From: Lentisphaeria bacterium
GTDB taxonomy: Bacteria; Verrucomicrobiota; Lentisphaeria; Oligosphaerales; Oligosphaeraceae
DNA: 18,188 bases
Direction: 5' to 3'
Assembly: GCA_016287975.1 (NCBI GenBank)
Contig: JAEEXV010000340.1
Location: 1-18,188, forward strand
The notes under the pieces: model-generated
What the model was told of the DNA's origin: nothing
Databases searched by the model: none
Seen by the model: the letters and a program-made list of their open reading frames with translations, nothing else
Shown here: positions 7,070-14,154 of the stretch, one piece after another
Layout: each line of letters begins with the position of its first letter
Numbering within the stretch: the first letter of the stretch is position 1
Program-made: the position numbers and the translations under genes

Positions 7070-9286
7070 CTACTGAACACGGACCAAGGCGAGGCGGAAG
7101 CCGAGGCCGTTGTAGCGGGTCGACGGCGTAAACCCGACGCGGTACGCAGCGCGGCAACTGAGCGCATCGCTGCACCAGCCGCCGCCCCGATACACCCGTT
7201 CCCACCCCGCGTCCGGCCCCTCTGGATCGGTAGCCTCCCCTTGATATTCGCCGTACCAGTCGCGGCACCATTCCCAGACGTTTCCGCTCATGTCGCACAA
7301 CCCAAGTTCGTTCGGGCATTTCTGCCCAACTGGATGAGGGGCGCCATCAGCATTGCCCAAATGCCATGCGACTTCGTTCGGATTGTCGCCACCGCTGTAT
7401 TGGAAGCCTCGGCTGCGGTCCCCGCCGCGCGCGGCGTATTCCCACTGCGCCTCGGTGGGCAGGTCAAAGCGATAGCCCTTCGGCCTGGGAATGGAGGCAT
7501 CGCGATTAAGGCGTTCACAGAACTCCTTCGCGTCTTCCCAACTGATGTTCTCCGCAGGGAAACGCGAGATGTATTCCCCTACCACGGATTCCTTCCCCTC
7601 CCCAGTTTCACAGAACCAGAAGGGATAGACAAACGGGGTTGACGGCTCCTGCGCCCCGAAAAGACGCGCCAGAAATCCAGGCGACTCCACCGCCTTGGTC
7701 GGCGGCATCACCGCCATCCACTGTTGCTGCGTCACGGGGTATTTCCCCAAAAAGAAGGGGAGGGAAATAGTCACGCGGTGCTGTAATTCATCGTCATAAC
7801 GTCCATCTTCGTTCACTAGGCTGCCCATCTGGAACGATCCTGCGGGGACGCACACCATCTCCAGCGGCACTCCACCAGGCAGCGTCACCACGATCTGGCC
7901 CTCGTTGCACTTTCGGTATCCTTCTGCGGCGGCCTCCCACGCCCCGACCGCCTCCTGGAAACGCTGCGCGGAGAAGGCCTCCGCCGCCTTGGCGGCAATG
8001 CCCTCCGCCTCCACCAGGAGCGCCTGCGCATCCTCCCCCACGACCACCGCCTCCGCGCAGGCCGCCTCGGCAACCTTGCGTGCCTGCCGCGCCTTCTCCC
8101 GCAATGGCTCATTCGCAACGAGCCACTCCGCCTCCGCGCGGGCCTCCCGCAGCGCGGGGAGCGCATGCTCCGAATCCCCACCCGCCATGGCGAGGCGCCC
8201 CACCTCCATCAGTTCCGTATAGCGGTCGAGATGCGCCCCGAATCCATCGTCGCGGTCGGTGATATGCACGACCTCCTTGCCGTGGATATTGAGCCACGCC
8301 TGCTCCCGAAGCGCATCACCCCGCAGATCCGAACTCCGTCCCGTCGCGGCCTTGACTGCCCCGGGCGGCCTGCCCGCCCCCTGCACCGCCGAACCGCCGC
8401 CAAGCGCGGCGATGAACTCCGCGCAGGTAGCGAAGCGCGCCCTGGGCTCCTTGTCGAGGGCGCGCGCCAGCGCGTCCCAGGAGGATGCCGACAGCCCGTC
8501 CACGGGAAGGGGCGCCTCGCCCAGCACGGCCTCGCGCAGCATCCCCCTGTCCTCGCCCACGAACGGCGGGTGCCCCGCGAGCATCTCATAGGCCATCGCC
8601 GCCAGCGCGTACTGGTCGGCGGCGGCGCCCTGCGGACGCCCCCGCCACTGCTCGGGAGCCATGTACGCGGCCGTCCCGCTCGTCCCCTGGTACGCCCGCG
8701 AGACATTGGACATGCTCGTGTGGATCTGCGCCGCCAGCCCGAAGTCCAGCACCTTCGCCTCCCCCTCAGGCGTCACCATCACGTTGGCGGGCTTCACGTC
8801 CCGATGCAGCACCTTCTCGGCGTGCGCGTAGTCCAGCGCCTCCGCCACCTGCCGCAGCAGCGGCAGGGCGTCGGCCAGCGACAGCCCTTCCCGACGGCGC
8901 CGCCGCATCCAGCGACGAGCGTCCTCGCCCTTCACGCACTCCATCACCACATAGTAGGCGCCGTTCGCGGAATCGCGCTCCAGCGTCTTGTAGGCCGCGA
9001 TGTGCGGATGGTGCAGCCGCTCCACCAACTGGAAGTTCTCGCGGACCTCCTCCATCTCAAAGCGGTCGTGCGAGACCTCTGGCGGCAGCGCCTTCAGCGC
9101 GACCTCGATGCCCGCTGTCTCGTCCAGGCAGCGATACACGACCCCCATGCCGCCCTCCCCCAGTTCCTCGACCACCCGATACCGCCCCAGGACAAGCGCG
9201 CCCGCGGCCAGGCGCGGCGCGGGGAAGATGCCCTGCGGCCCATCACCCCCCATGGATATGCTTATTTGATTCGACTCGTCCTGCAT
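7070..9286 (-). CDS. Soluble Ser/Thr protein kinase fused to a SUMF1/FGE-like domain
   Basis: This 738-aa cytoplasmic protein has no signal peptide or membrane helix. Residues about 35-295 are a Hanks-type kinase with all key motifs: glycine loop GEGGMG (43-48), Lys65 in VALK, HRDVKPAN with catalytic Asp163, DFG (181-183) and APE (210-212), so it should be active. Residues about 325-465 are an Ala/Glu-rich helical linker. Residues about 470-738 are an FGE-sulfatase-like (C-type-lectin-fold) domain: VPAGSFQMGS, LPTEAQWEYAARGG, NELGLCDMSGNVWEWC and the final RGGGWCSDALSCRAAYR. Formylglycine-generating enzymes have a C-x4-C copper site; here the pair is C-x5-C (Cys705/Cys711), so oxidase activity is doubtful and a ligand-binding or adaptor role is likelier. 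An extra stretch of about 45 residues (529-577) interrupts the domain. I chose ATG 9286 because AGGAGAGG lies just upstream; the longer TTG start at 9325 has no such site. Substrates are unknown. Confidence 0.92.
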   Translation of the reverse strand: MQDESNQISISMGGDGPQGIFPAPRLAAGALVLGRYRVVEELGEGGMGVVYRCLDETAGIEVALKALPPEVSHDRFEMEEVRENFQLVERLHHPHIAAYKTLERDSANGAYYVVMECVKGEDARRWMRRRRREGLSLADALPLLRQVAEALDYAHAEKVLHRDVKPANVMVTPEGEAKVLDFGLAAQIHTSMSNVSRAYQGTSGTAAYMAPEQWRGRPQGAAADQYALAAMAYEMLAGHPPFVGEDRGMLREAVLGEAPLPVDGLSASSWDALARALDKEPRARFATCAEFIAALGGGSAVQGAGRPPGAVKAATGRSSDLRGDALREQAWLNIHGKEVVHITDRDDGFGAHLDRYTELMEVGRLAMAGGDSEHALPALREARAEAEWLVANEPLREKARQARKVAEAACAEAVVVGEDAQALLVEAEGIAAKAAEAFSAQRFQEAVGAWEAAAEGYRKCNEGQIVVTLPGGVPLEMVCVPAGSFQMGSLVNEDGRYDDELQHRVTISLPFFLGKYPVTQQQWMAVMPPTKAVESPGFLARLFGAQEPSTPFVYPFWFCETGEGKESVVGEYISRFPAENISWEDAKEFCERLNRDASIPRPKGYRFDLPTEAQWEYAARGGDRSRGFQYSGGDNPNEVAWHLGNADGAPHPVGQKCPNELGLCDMSGNVWEWCRDWYGEYQGEATDPEGPDAGWERVYRGGGWCSDALSCRAAYRVGFTPSTRYNGLGFRLALVRVQ

Positions 9287-9292
9287 GCCTTT

Positions 9293-9300
9293 CCTCTCCT
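9293..9300 (-). promoter_or_regulatory. Ribosome-binding site that sets the kinase-SUMF1 start
   Basis: AGGAGAGG on the minus strand, six bases before ATG 9286. It decides in favour of this ATG over the in-frame TTG 39 bp upstream. Confidence 0.65.
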
Positions 9301-9352
9301 GTAGACGCCTCTTCCGCATCGCCAACTCGGGGTACTATAATCGCGGCGGCGG

Positions 9353-10285
9353 CTATCGCCGTGTCTTCGGCGCGGGGGTCTTCCAGGCCTGCATCCGCGT
9401 CAGCAGGTACTGGATGCGGCGGATCCGCTCGTCATGGGTCGGATGGTCGGAGAGGACCACCTCGAAGCACGGTTTCTCCGGCGAAAAGCGGCGCAGGAGC
9501 GCGACGAACTCCAGCGCGGCCTCGCCTCGGTAGCCCGCGCGCACCGCGATGGTCAGCCCCAGGGCGTCCGCCTCGTTCTCCATCTCCCGCGAATAGGGCA
9601 GCGCGATGCCGAACCGCCACAATTGCTCCAGGCTGAGTTCACGCCACGCGGACGGCAGCAGCCGCGCGAACTGGTTGCGCAGGGCGATGTAGGCATCGCC
9701 GAAGGCGCCCTGCACCGCCAGCCCGATCAACTGCTTGGTCAGGGCCTCGGCGCCATGGCGCGCCAGCGCGTGCGCGAGTTCGTGCGCCAGGACGAAGGCC
9801 AGCTGGTCGTCGTCCTTCAGCGCGCGCAGCAGCCCCTGGTTGACGACCAGCGTGCCGTCCAGCAGGCAGCAGGCGTTGAAGGCGGGCGTGTCCGCCAGCA
9901 GCACCTGCGTCGCGGGCAATGCGGGCATCTGCCGCCGCAGCCGTTCGACGATGGCCATGACGCGCCGCAAGGCGGCCTCGTCCTCATAGAAGCACCCCTG
10001 CTCCCGCAGCCTCTCAGCCATCTGCCGCCCCAGCCGCCGCTCCTCCGCGCCCGTCGTGAGGATTTCGCGCGCGCGGTCATGCCCAGGCACCGCGACCTGC
10101 GTCGCGATCGGATGCAGGAAGAGCCGCTTCAGCACCTCCTCCTCCTTCATCCCCGCGGCGGCGAAGTCATACCGCACGCGGTCATATTTTTCGCGATAGG
10201 CCCGCGCCCGCGCCTGCTCGTCCACCGCCAGCGCGGCGGACGAGAGGAGCGCAAGCACCAGGATGGCCAGGGCGAGGCGGGCCAC
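9353..10285 (-). CDS. Exported M48-family zinc metalloprotease
   Basis: A 310-aa protein if it starts at GTG 10285. Residues 1-20 then form a clean signal peptide (ARLALAILVLALLSSAALA). The zinc site is HELAH (168-172) with the third ligand Glu238 in ENEADALG, and SDHPTHDERI near 279 is typical of the LoiP/BepA/Oma1-like branch. These are periplasmic or membrane-associated proteases used in envelope quality control; the exact role here is unknown. The start is uncertain: no Shine-Dalgarno is visible, the only upstream ATG (10420) lies deep inside the preceding gene, and a CTG overlaps that gene's TGA. The GTG lies 8 bp after the stop of the 190-aa gene, so translational coupling is likely. 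The kinase-SUMF1 gene begins 66 bp downstream. Confidence 0.88.
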   Translation of the reverse strand: MARLALAILVLALLSSAALAVDEQARARAYREKYDRVRYDFAAAGMKEEEVLKRLFLHPIATQVAVPGHDRAREILTTGAEERRLGRQMAERLREQGCFYEDEAALRRVMAIVERLRRQMPALPATQVLLADTPAFNACCLLDGTLVVNQGLLRALKDDDQLAFVLAHELAHALARHGAEALTKQLIGLAVQGAFGDAYIALRNQFARLLPSAWRELSLEQLWRFGIALPYSREMENEADALGLTIAVRAGYRGEAALEFVALLRRFSPEKPCFEVVLSDHPTHDERIRRIQYLLTRMQAWKTPAPKTRR

Positions 10286-10293
10286 GCGGACGC

Positions 10294-10866
10294 TCAGTAG
10301 CCGCGCTGCATGGCGGCCTTCTGGAGTTCCCGCTGGAACTCCATCATGTCCTTGCGGTCGGGCTTCTTCGATCCAGGGGCGGGAATCAGCCCCGCGCGGC
10401 CATACTGGTCGATGTACCACTCCGCCGACGCGCCAGAGCCGAACTTGACGCTGCCCGAGAGCATCGCGCCAGGCCGCACGACCTTGCTGATCTCGACCGT
10501 CGTCTTGCCGCGCAGCTCACCCGACGCGCCCGCATCGGCGGCGGGCTCCTCCTCGTCCATCGGCTCGTCGCCGTAGCCGTCGTCGGCAGGGGCCTCCGCG
10601 TCATCGGCGGGCTCCGCGTCGTCCGCCGCACCGTCCGCCGCCGCCGCGGGCTTCTGCTCCTCGGGCGCCTTCGGCTTCTGGGCCTCGGCCTTCTGGTCCT
10701 GCTTCGACCAGTTGATCTGCAGTTCCGCCGTAAGCATCCGCAGTTCCATGTAGGTCAGGTGGATGCCGAACTTCTCGCCCAGCTGGTCCTGCACCTCGGA
10801 GAGCGACATGCCGCTGTCCAGACTCTCCATGATGAATGCATCGCGTTCCGCATCGGAAATCGCCAT
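10294..10866 (-). CDS. Uncharacterised 190-aa protein with acidic Ala/Asp/Pro linker
   Basis: I do not recognise a named family. Residues 1-55 are helical and resemble a small HTH-like segment (MSLSEVQDQLGEKFGIHLTY, then MELRMLTAELQI). Residues about 56-116 are a low-complexity linker rich in Ala, Asp, Glu and Pro. Residues about 120-165 form a compact beta-rich domain (TTVEISKVVRPGAMLSGSV, then AEWYIDQYGRAGLIPAPG). The C-terminus is a charged helix (DRKDMMEFQRELQKAAMQRG). There is no signal peptide or membrane helix, so it should be cytoplasmic. AAGGAGAG lies seven bases before the ATG. It is tightly followed by the M48 protease gene (8 bp) and preceded by the ROK gene (72 bp). Codon use and GC match the neighbours, so it is a real gene rather than noise. 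Confidence 0.85.
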   Translation of the reverse strand: MAISDAERDAFIMESLDSGMSLSEVQDQLGEKFGIHLTYMELRMLTAELQINWSKQDQKAEAQKPKAPEEQKPAAAADGAADDAEPADDAEAPADDGYGDEPMDEEEPAADAGASGELRGKTTVEISKVVRPGAMLSGSVKFGSGASAEWYIDQYGRAGLIPAPGSKKPDRKDMMEFQRELQKAAMQRGY

Positions 10867-10890
10867 CGTGAATCTCTCCTTGCCCTGTGG

Positions 10891-10924
10891 CTTGTCCCTT
10901 GAATCTCTTGTATCCCTTGTATCC
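10891..10924 (-). repeat. 9-bp tandem microrepeat between the ROK gene and the 190-aa gene
   Basis: On the minus strand, GGATACAAG occurs twice in tandem, followed by AGATTCAAG and a 7-nt partial unit. It fills half of the 72-bp spacer just upstream of the ribosome-binding site of the 190-aa gene. In one frame it would read Gly-Tyr-Lys repeats, but no start and ribosome-binding site support translation. It may reflect polymerase slippage or be a regulatory leader. Confidence 0.6.
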
Positions 10925-10938
10925 CTTCGCAGCCCCCC

Positions 10939-12393
10939 CTAGCACTCGGGCAGGAAGGCGGCCGCCGCGGCCTGCCCATGGCGCTTCTCGCGCTCCGAGG
11001 GCTCGTAGAAGTGCAGCCCCGACAGTGCGGGGAACTCACGCGCCAGCACGTCCTTCGCGCGCTCCAGGATGATCTTGCCGCCTTCGCCCGACATCACGCG
11101 GCCGAGCACCTCCAGGTGCTTGATCTGCGGATAGAAGAAGGCGTATTCGGCGATGGTGTAGCCCAGATACACGCCGATGGTCTCGTAGATCCTGCGCGCG
11201 CGCTCGTCGCCCTGCGCCATCAGTTCCTGCACGCGCTTCAGCCGCAGCGGAAGCTTGTCCTCGGGGATGTCGGGCATCTCGATGCCCGCCGCGGGGATCA
11301 GCCGCGCAACCGCCTGCTGCGAGAAGTAGTTCGCGCCGACGCCGATGTCGCGCGACCACTCGTCCATCGCGGCGCCGGGGTTGTAGTCGACGGGCGCGAA
11401 GGCCAGTTCGTTCATCCAGCCCTTGATGTTCATGTCGCCGTCGACATAGCCCGCCGCCAGCGAGGAACCCATCGCGATGCCCAGAACGCAGCCGTCCTTG
11501 AGGGCGATCGCGCCTGCGAGCGCGGTGACATCGCCGTCGTTCTCCAGGCGCAGGGGCACGCCCCACTGCTTCTGGAGGTTCTTGAAGAGCGGCGCGGCCT
11601 CCGCGTCGAAGCGCGCGCGCGGGGTGATGCCGCGGAAGAGCGAGCAGTTGCGCGCGCGGCCGTCGACGTAGACGCCTGCGGAGGAGCCGCCGATGCCTGC
11701 GAGCTTCGCATCTGGATCGACGGAGCGGATGGCCTTGAGGCCCTCGTTCAGCGCGTAGTTGATCTTGTCGTAGTGGTATTGGATGTCGGTCTGCGGCTTG
11801 GGATCCCAGACATACTCGGCGGATAGCAGCGGCTCGCCGTCGGCCTTGAGCGCGAGTTCGCCGTCCTTGACCACGGCGATCTTCTCGTCGGAGGCGCCCA
11901 GGTCGAAGCCGATGCGCCAGCCTTTCCAGTCCATCCTGACCGCCGCGCCCTCGCCGTTGTTCTCGGCGGGGACGTCGTTGGGCGTCGGCGCATAGACGAA
12001 GGTCATGGGCTTTTCGTAGGTGAAGTCGCCCCAGAACTGCGTGTCGAAGCGGCGGCAGCCCGTCTCGCAGTAGCAGCTGCGCAGGAACTGCACCAGGCAT
12101 TCGGGGGCGTGGATGGTCACCCTCCAGCCGCCGAACTGCCACAGCAGGAACTTCACGATGCGCTCGACATAGAAGAAGTTCGCCCCCGCGCGCGGATGGC
12201 GCATGTCGAAGACGCGCGTGTCGAAGCGCGAAACCCGCCCGCGGTCGCGCTCGACCGCGATCAGGCACGGCACCCCGCACCCCGATTCGTCCACTTCCTT
12301 CAGGAACGCGCGGTTGGCCAGCACCGCGGGCTTGAACCCAGGATCCAGCACTGGAACCGTAGGCGGCGCGATCAGACGGAACTCTTCATTCAT
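10939..12393 (-). CDS. Atypical ROK-family sugar kinase-like protein with N-terminal extension
   Basis: 484 aa, against about 300 for typical ROK kinases. Residues about 1-155 are an extension of unknown fold with six cysteines (39, 43, 99, 107, 109, 113). The ROK/ASKHA core begins at IGFDLGASDEKIAVV (phosphate-1 loop, 161-175). GIGGSSAGVYVDG (233-245) and LENDGDVTALAGA (283-295) follow; the latter contains the catalytic Asp of the usual END motif. The second phosphate loop reads GIAMGSSLAAGYVDG (305-319) and is altered. The usual E-x-G-H and CxCGxxGC zinc motifs are absent: the corresponding region reads NELAFAPVDYNPG, with no Cys. It could be a kinase with a changed site or a sugar sensor. 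There is no N-terminal winged helix, so it is not a classic NagC/XylR repressor. It sits 33 bp downstream of the NahK-like gene, suggesting shared sugar metabolism. Confidence 0.85.
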   Translation of the reverse strand: MNEEFRLIAPPTVPVLDPGFKPAVLANRAFLKEVDESGCGVPCLIAVERDRGRVSRFDTRVFDMRHPRAGANFFYVERIVKFLLWQFGGWRVTIHAPECLVQFLRSCYCETGCRRFDTQFWGDFTYEKPMTFVYAPTPNDVPAENNGEGAAVRMDWKGWRIGFDLGASDEKIAVVKDGELALKADGEPLLSAEYVWDPKPQTDIQYHYDKINYALNEGLKAIRSVDPDAKLAGIGGSSAGVYVDGRARNCSLFRGITPRARFDAEAAPLFKNLQKQWGVPLRLENDGDVTALAGAIALKDGCVLGIAMGSSLAAGYVDGDMNIKGWMNELAFAPVDYNPGAAMDEWSRDIGVGANYFSQQAVARLIPAAGIEMPDIPEDKLPLRLKRVQELMAQGDERARRIYETIGVYLGYTIAEYAFFYPQIKHLEVLGRVMSGEGGKIILERAKDVLAREFPALSGLHFYEPSEREKRHGQAAAAAFLPEC

Positions 12394-12426
12394 CCTTGCA
12401 AATCTCCCTGTTTTTTTAGGATTCCC

Positions 12427-13518
12427 TTACAAACCCACGCACTTCCGCATCTCCGCGTCGAGCGCCTCCATCTGGTGGACCAGATGGAACTGGGTGCGGC
12501 AGCGGTCGAGGTTCTGCCCTGGGCGGTGGGTCTTGAAGTAGACGTCGCCTTCGAGGTAGTCGGTCAGGAAGCGCAGCCCGCACTCGAAGGTCAGCAGCCG
12601 GCCGCTGAAAGGCAGCAGCCCGCGCTCCGCCTCCGTCAGGAACGCCCCCGCGCTCGAGAGGTATCCCTCGACCAGCGCGCGGAAAAGCCCCAGGTCGAAG
12701 TTCACCTTGGCGAGGTCGGGCTCGTCCTCCGCCGCGCTGGCGGTCGAGGTGCGCACCTCGTCGCCGAAGTCGTACAGCACGCTGCCAGGCATCACGGTGT
12801 CGAGGTCGATGACGCAGACGCCCTTCCCCGTCGTCTCGTCGAGCATGACATTGTTGATCTTGGTGTCGTTGTGGGTCGCGCGCTGCGGCAATGTCCCGTC
12901 CGCGAGGCCGTCGACGACCAGCGCGCACTCCGCCTCGTGCGCCAGCGCGAAGTCGATGTCGCGGCGGCATTCGGCGGCGCGGCCGAGCCTGTCGGCGGCG
13001 AGGACCTCGCGGAAGCGCGCAAAGCGCTTCGGCGTGTGGTGGAAGTCGCGGATGGACTCGAAGAGCGGCCCGCCAGGCAGGTCGGCCAGTTGCGCCTGGA
13101 AGCGCCCGAAGGCGCGCGCCGCCTCGTAGGCCTGCTCCGCCGAGGTCACCGCGTCCACCGTGCCAGCGTGCTCGATGAAGACGTACATCCGCCAGCAGTC
13201 GCCGTTGGCGGAATCCCGCCAGAAGGCCGCGCCGTCCTCGGCGGGCACGATGGTCAGCGCCGCGCGGCTGTCCTGCGGCGCCTTCGCCGCGATGTGCGCG
13301 GTCACCCGACGGATGTTCTCCATCAGGTTCGCCACGTCGGGGAAGATGCGCTGGTTGATGCGCTGGAGGATGTAGTGCACGGGCATCCCGCCCTGCAGCA
13401 CCGTCAGCCGGAAGGTGTCGTTGATGTGGCCCGAGCCCCACGGCTCCGCCGCCGTCAGCACACCCCGCAGCGGAAAGTGCGCCGCCACCAGCGCAACGCT
13501 CTCAAACAACTCTCCCAT
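12427..13518 (-). CDS. nahK: NahK-like anomeric sugar (N-acetylhexosamine) 1-kinase
   Basis: 363 aa, the full length of the family. The protein follows Bifidobacterium N-acetylhexosamine 1-kinase (LnpB/NahK) throughout as I remember that sequence: EPWGSGHINDTF near residue 25, ILQRINQRIFPDVANLMENI (50-69), WRMYVFIEH (109-117), THNDTKINNVMLDETTGK (215-232, catalytic Asp218), VIDLDTVMPGSVLYDFGD (236-253, metal-binding Asp) and LTFECGLRFLTDYLEGDVYF (309-328). The family is APH-like and makes sugar-1-phosphate from ATP and GlcNAc/GalNAc or related sugars, usually feeding a nucleotidyltransferase. The substrate here cannot be fixed from sequence alone. A matching nucleotidyltransferase lies about 2 kb upstream, separated by the AlbA_2 gene and repeats. 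GGAG ten bases upstream supports ATG 13518. The ROK gene follows closely. Confidence 0.9.
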   Translation of the reverse strand: MGELFESVALVAAHFPLRGVLTAAEPWGSGHINDTFRLTVLQGGMPVHYILQRINQRIFPDVANLMENIRRVTAHIAAKAPQDSRAALTIVPAEDGAAFWRDSANGDCWRMYVFIEHAGTVDAVTSAEQAYEAARAFGRFQAQLADLPGGPLFESIRDFHHTPKRFARFREVLAADRLGRAAECRRDIDFALAHEAECALVVDGLADGTLPQRATHNDTKINNVMLDETTGKGVCVIDLDTVMPGSVLYDFGDEVRTSTASAAEDEPDLAKVNFDLGLFRALVEGYLSSAGAFLTEAERGLLPFSGRLLTFECGLRFLTDYLEGDVYFKTHRPGQNLDRCRTQFHLVHQMEALDAEMRKCVGL

Positions 13519-13675
13519 GGATTTCCATCTCCTCTCGGCACGCCTACGCCCCCGTTCAAAACAACGCGTTAATATAAGGGGTCATTGCAAAACTCTCCCC
13601 CAAATCCGCAAATCTCCGACGACTTGACAGCCCCTCATAATGCAGACACGCCAGAAGCCTGTGGGTCGGGCGCGA

Positions 13676-13858
13676 TTGACGAAGCGGACGTAGCCACGGC
13701 GTCCCGCCGTGGCAGGCGGGTGAGCCACACAGGGTTTGCAATGGGGCGGCGAAATCGTTCGCTGCGTCGCTCGCCGGGGGGGGGCCACGGCGGGACGCCG
13801 TGGCTACCTTTTTCGGGGCTTTGACTGGGCAATCGCCTACCCTCTTGGGGAACAGCGC
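13676..13858 (+). repeat. Two-hairpin interspersed repeat, copy B
   Basis: Inverted relative to copy A at 6680-6860. The core at 13690-13807 (118 bp) has the same perfect 23-bp terminal inverted repeats (13690-13712 and 13785-13807), each containing the hairpin CCACGGCG-TCC-CGCCGTGG. The interior differs from copy A by scattered substitutions and a poly-G tract (13775-13784). Similarity begins at TTGACGAAGCGGAC and runs to GGGGAACAGCGC. It lies in the 636-bp region between the AlbA_2 gene and the NahK-like gene. No transposase is encoded nearby. Confidence 0.85.
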
Positions 13859-13874
13859 CTTTCACTATGACAGT

Positions 13875-13990
13875 GTACATCCCTGTAGCACCGCGCCTCT
13901 TTCGCTTGTTAGCATAAACTTAACTAAATTTAGCATTTTTGCAAGTCAAAGTCGTTCGGCATAGAAACACGCCAGTTTTTCTACGTGCCA
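13875..13990. other. AT-rich noncoding stretch between repeat B and the tandem array
   Basis: This stretch, mainly 13905-13950, is clearly lower in GC than the rest of the window. It contains the palindrome CTAAATTTAG (13924-13933) and two copies of TTAGCAT. On the minus strand TTGACT is present, but I find no convincing -10 box at the right distance. It could be a promoter or protein-binding region upstream of the NahK-like gene, or a scar of insertion. I can support no gene here. Confidence 0.35.
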
Positions 13991-14002
13991 CGACACCATT
14001 TC

Positions 14003-14142
14003 GGGGGAGTCGCAAGCGCGCTTCAATACACCATTTTGGGGGAGTCGCAAGCGCGCTTCAATACACCATTTCTGGGGAGTCGCAAGCGCGCTTCGCTACA
14101 CATTTACGGGGGAGTCGCAAGCGCGCTTCGCCACACCAGTCA
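14003..14142. repeat. Four-copy tandem repeat, exact 35-bp period, palindromic core
   Basis: The conserved 22-nt block begins at 14003, 14038, 14073 and 14108, so the period is exactly 35 bp. Each block reads GGGGAGTCGCAAGCGCGCTT plus C (the third copy has T at its first base) and contains the perfect 10-bp palindrome AAGCGCGCTT. The remaining 13 bp vary slightly around a TACACCATTT-like sequence, and a partial unit (GACACCATTTC) precedes the first copy. It ends 13 bp from the stop codon of the AlbA_2 gene. The variable part is too short and too similar between units for CRISPR spacers. Regular palindromes at fixed spacing suggest an iteron-like protein-binding array, or simple tandem duplication. 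Confidence 0.9.
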
Positions 14143-14154
14143 TGGCCGAACGAG

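Noticed and set aside
7070..7800. Active formylglycine-generating enzyme domain
   Set aside because: Cysteine spacing does not match the copper site, and no sulfatase gene is present in the window.
9286..9352. Promoter for the kinase-SUMF1 gene
   Set aside because: A TATAGT box is present on the minus strand but no -35-like sequence lies at a suitable distance; read-through from the protease gene is as likely.
8485..9636. Plus-strand 383-codon frame
   Set aside because: Ser/Pro/Arg-rich shadow of the kinase and protease genes; the minus strand there carries full kinase motifs.
10286..10420. Longer N-terminus for the M48 protease starting at ATG 10420
   Set aside because: It would bury the signal peptide behind 45 residues that overlap the coding sequence of the 190-aa gene.
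13519..13675. Small gene or promoter between repeat B and the NahK-like gene
   Set aside because: Short open frames here lack ribosome-binding sites, and the TATATT-like box has no partner at the right spacing.
14003..14142. CRISPR array
   Set aside because: The period is only 35 bp, the inter-block part is 13 bp and nearly the same in each unit, and no cas gene is present.
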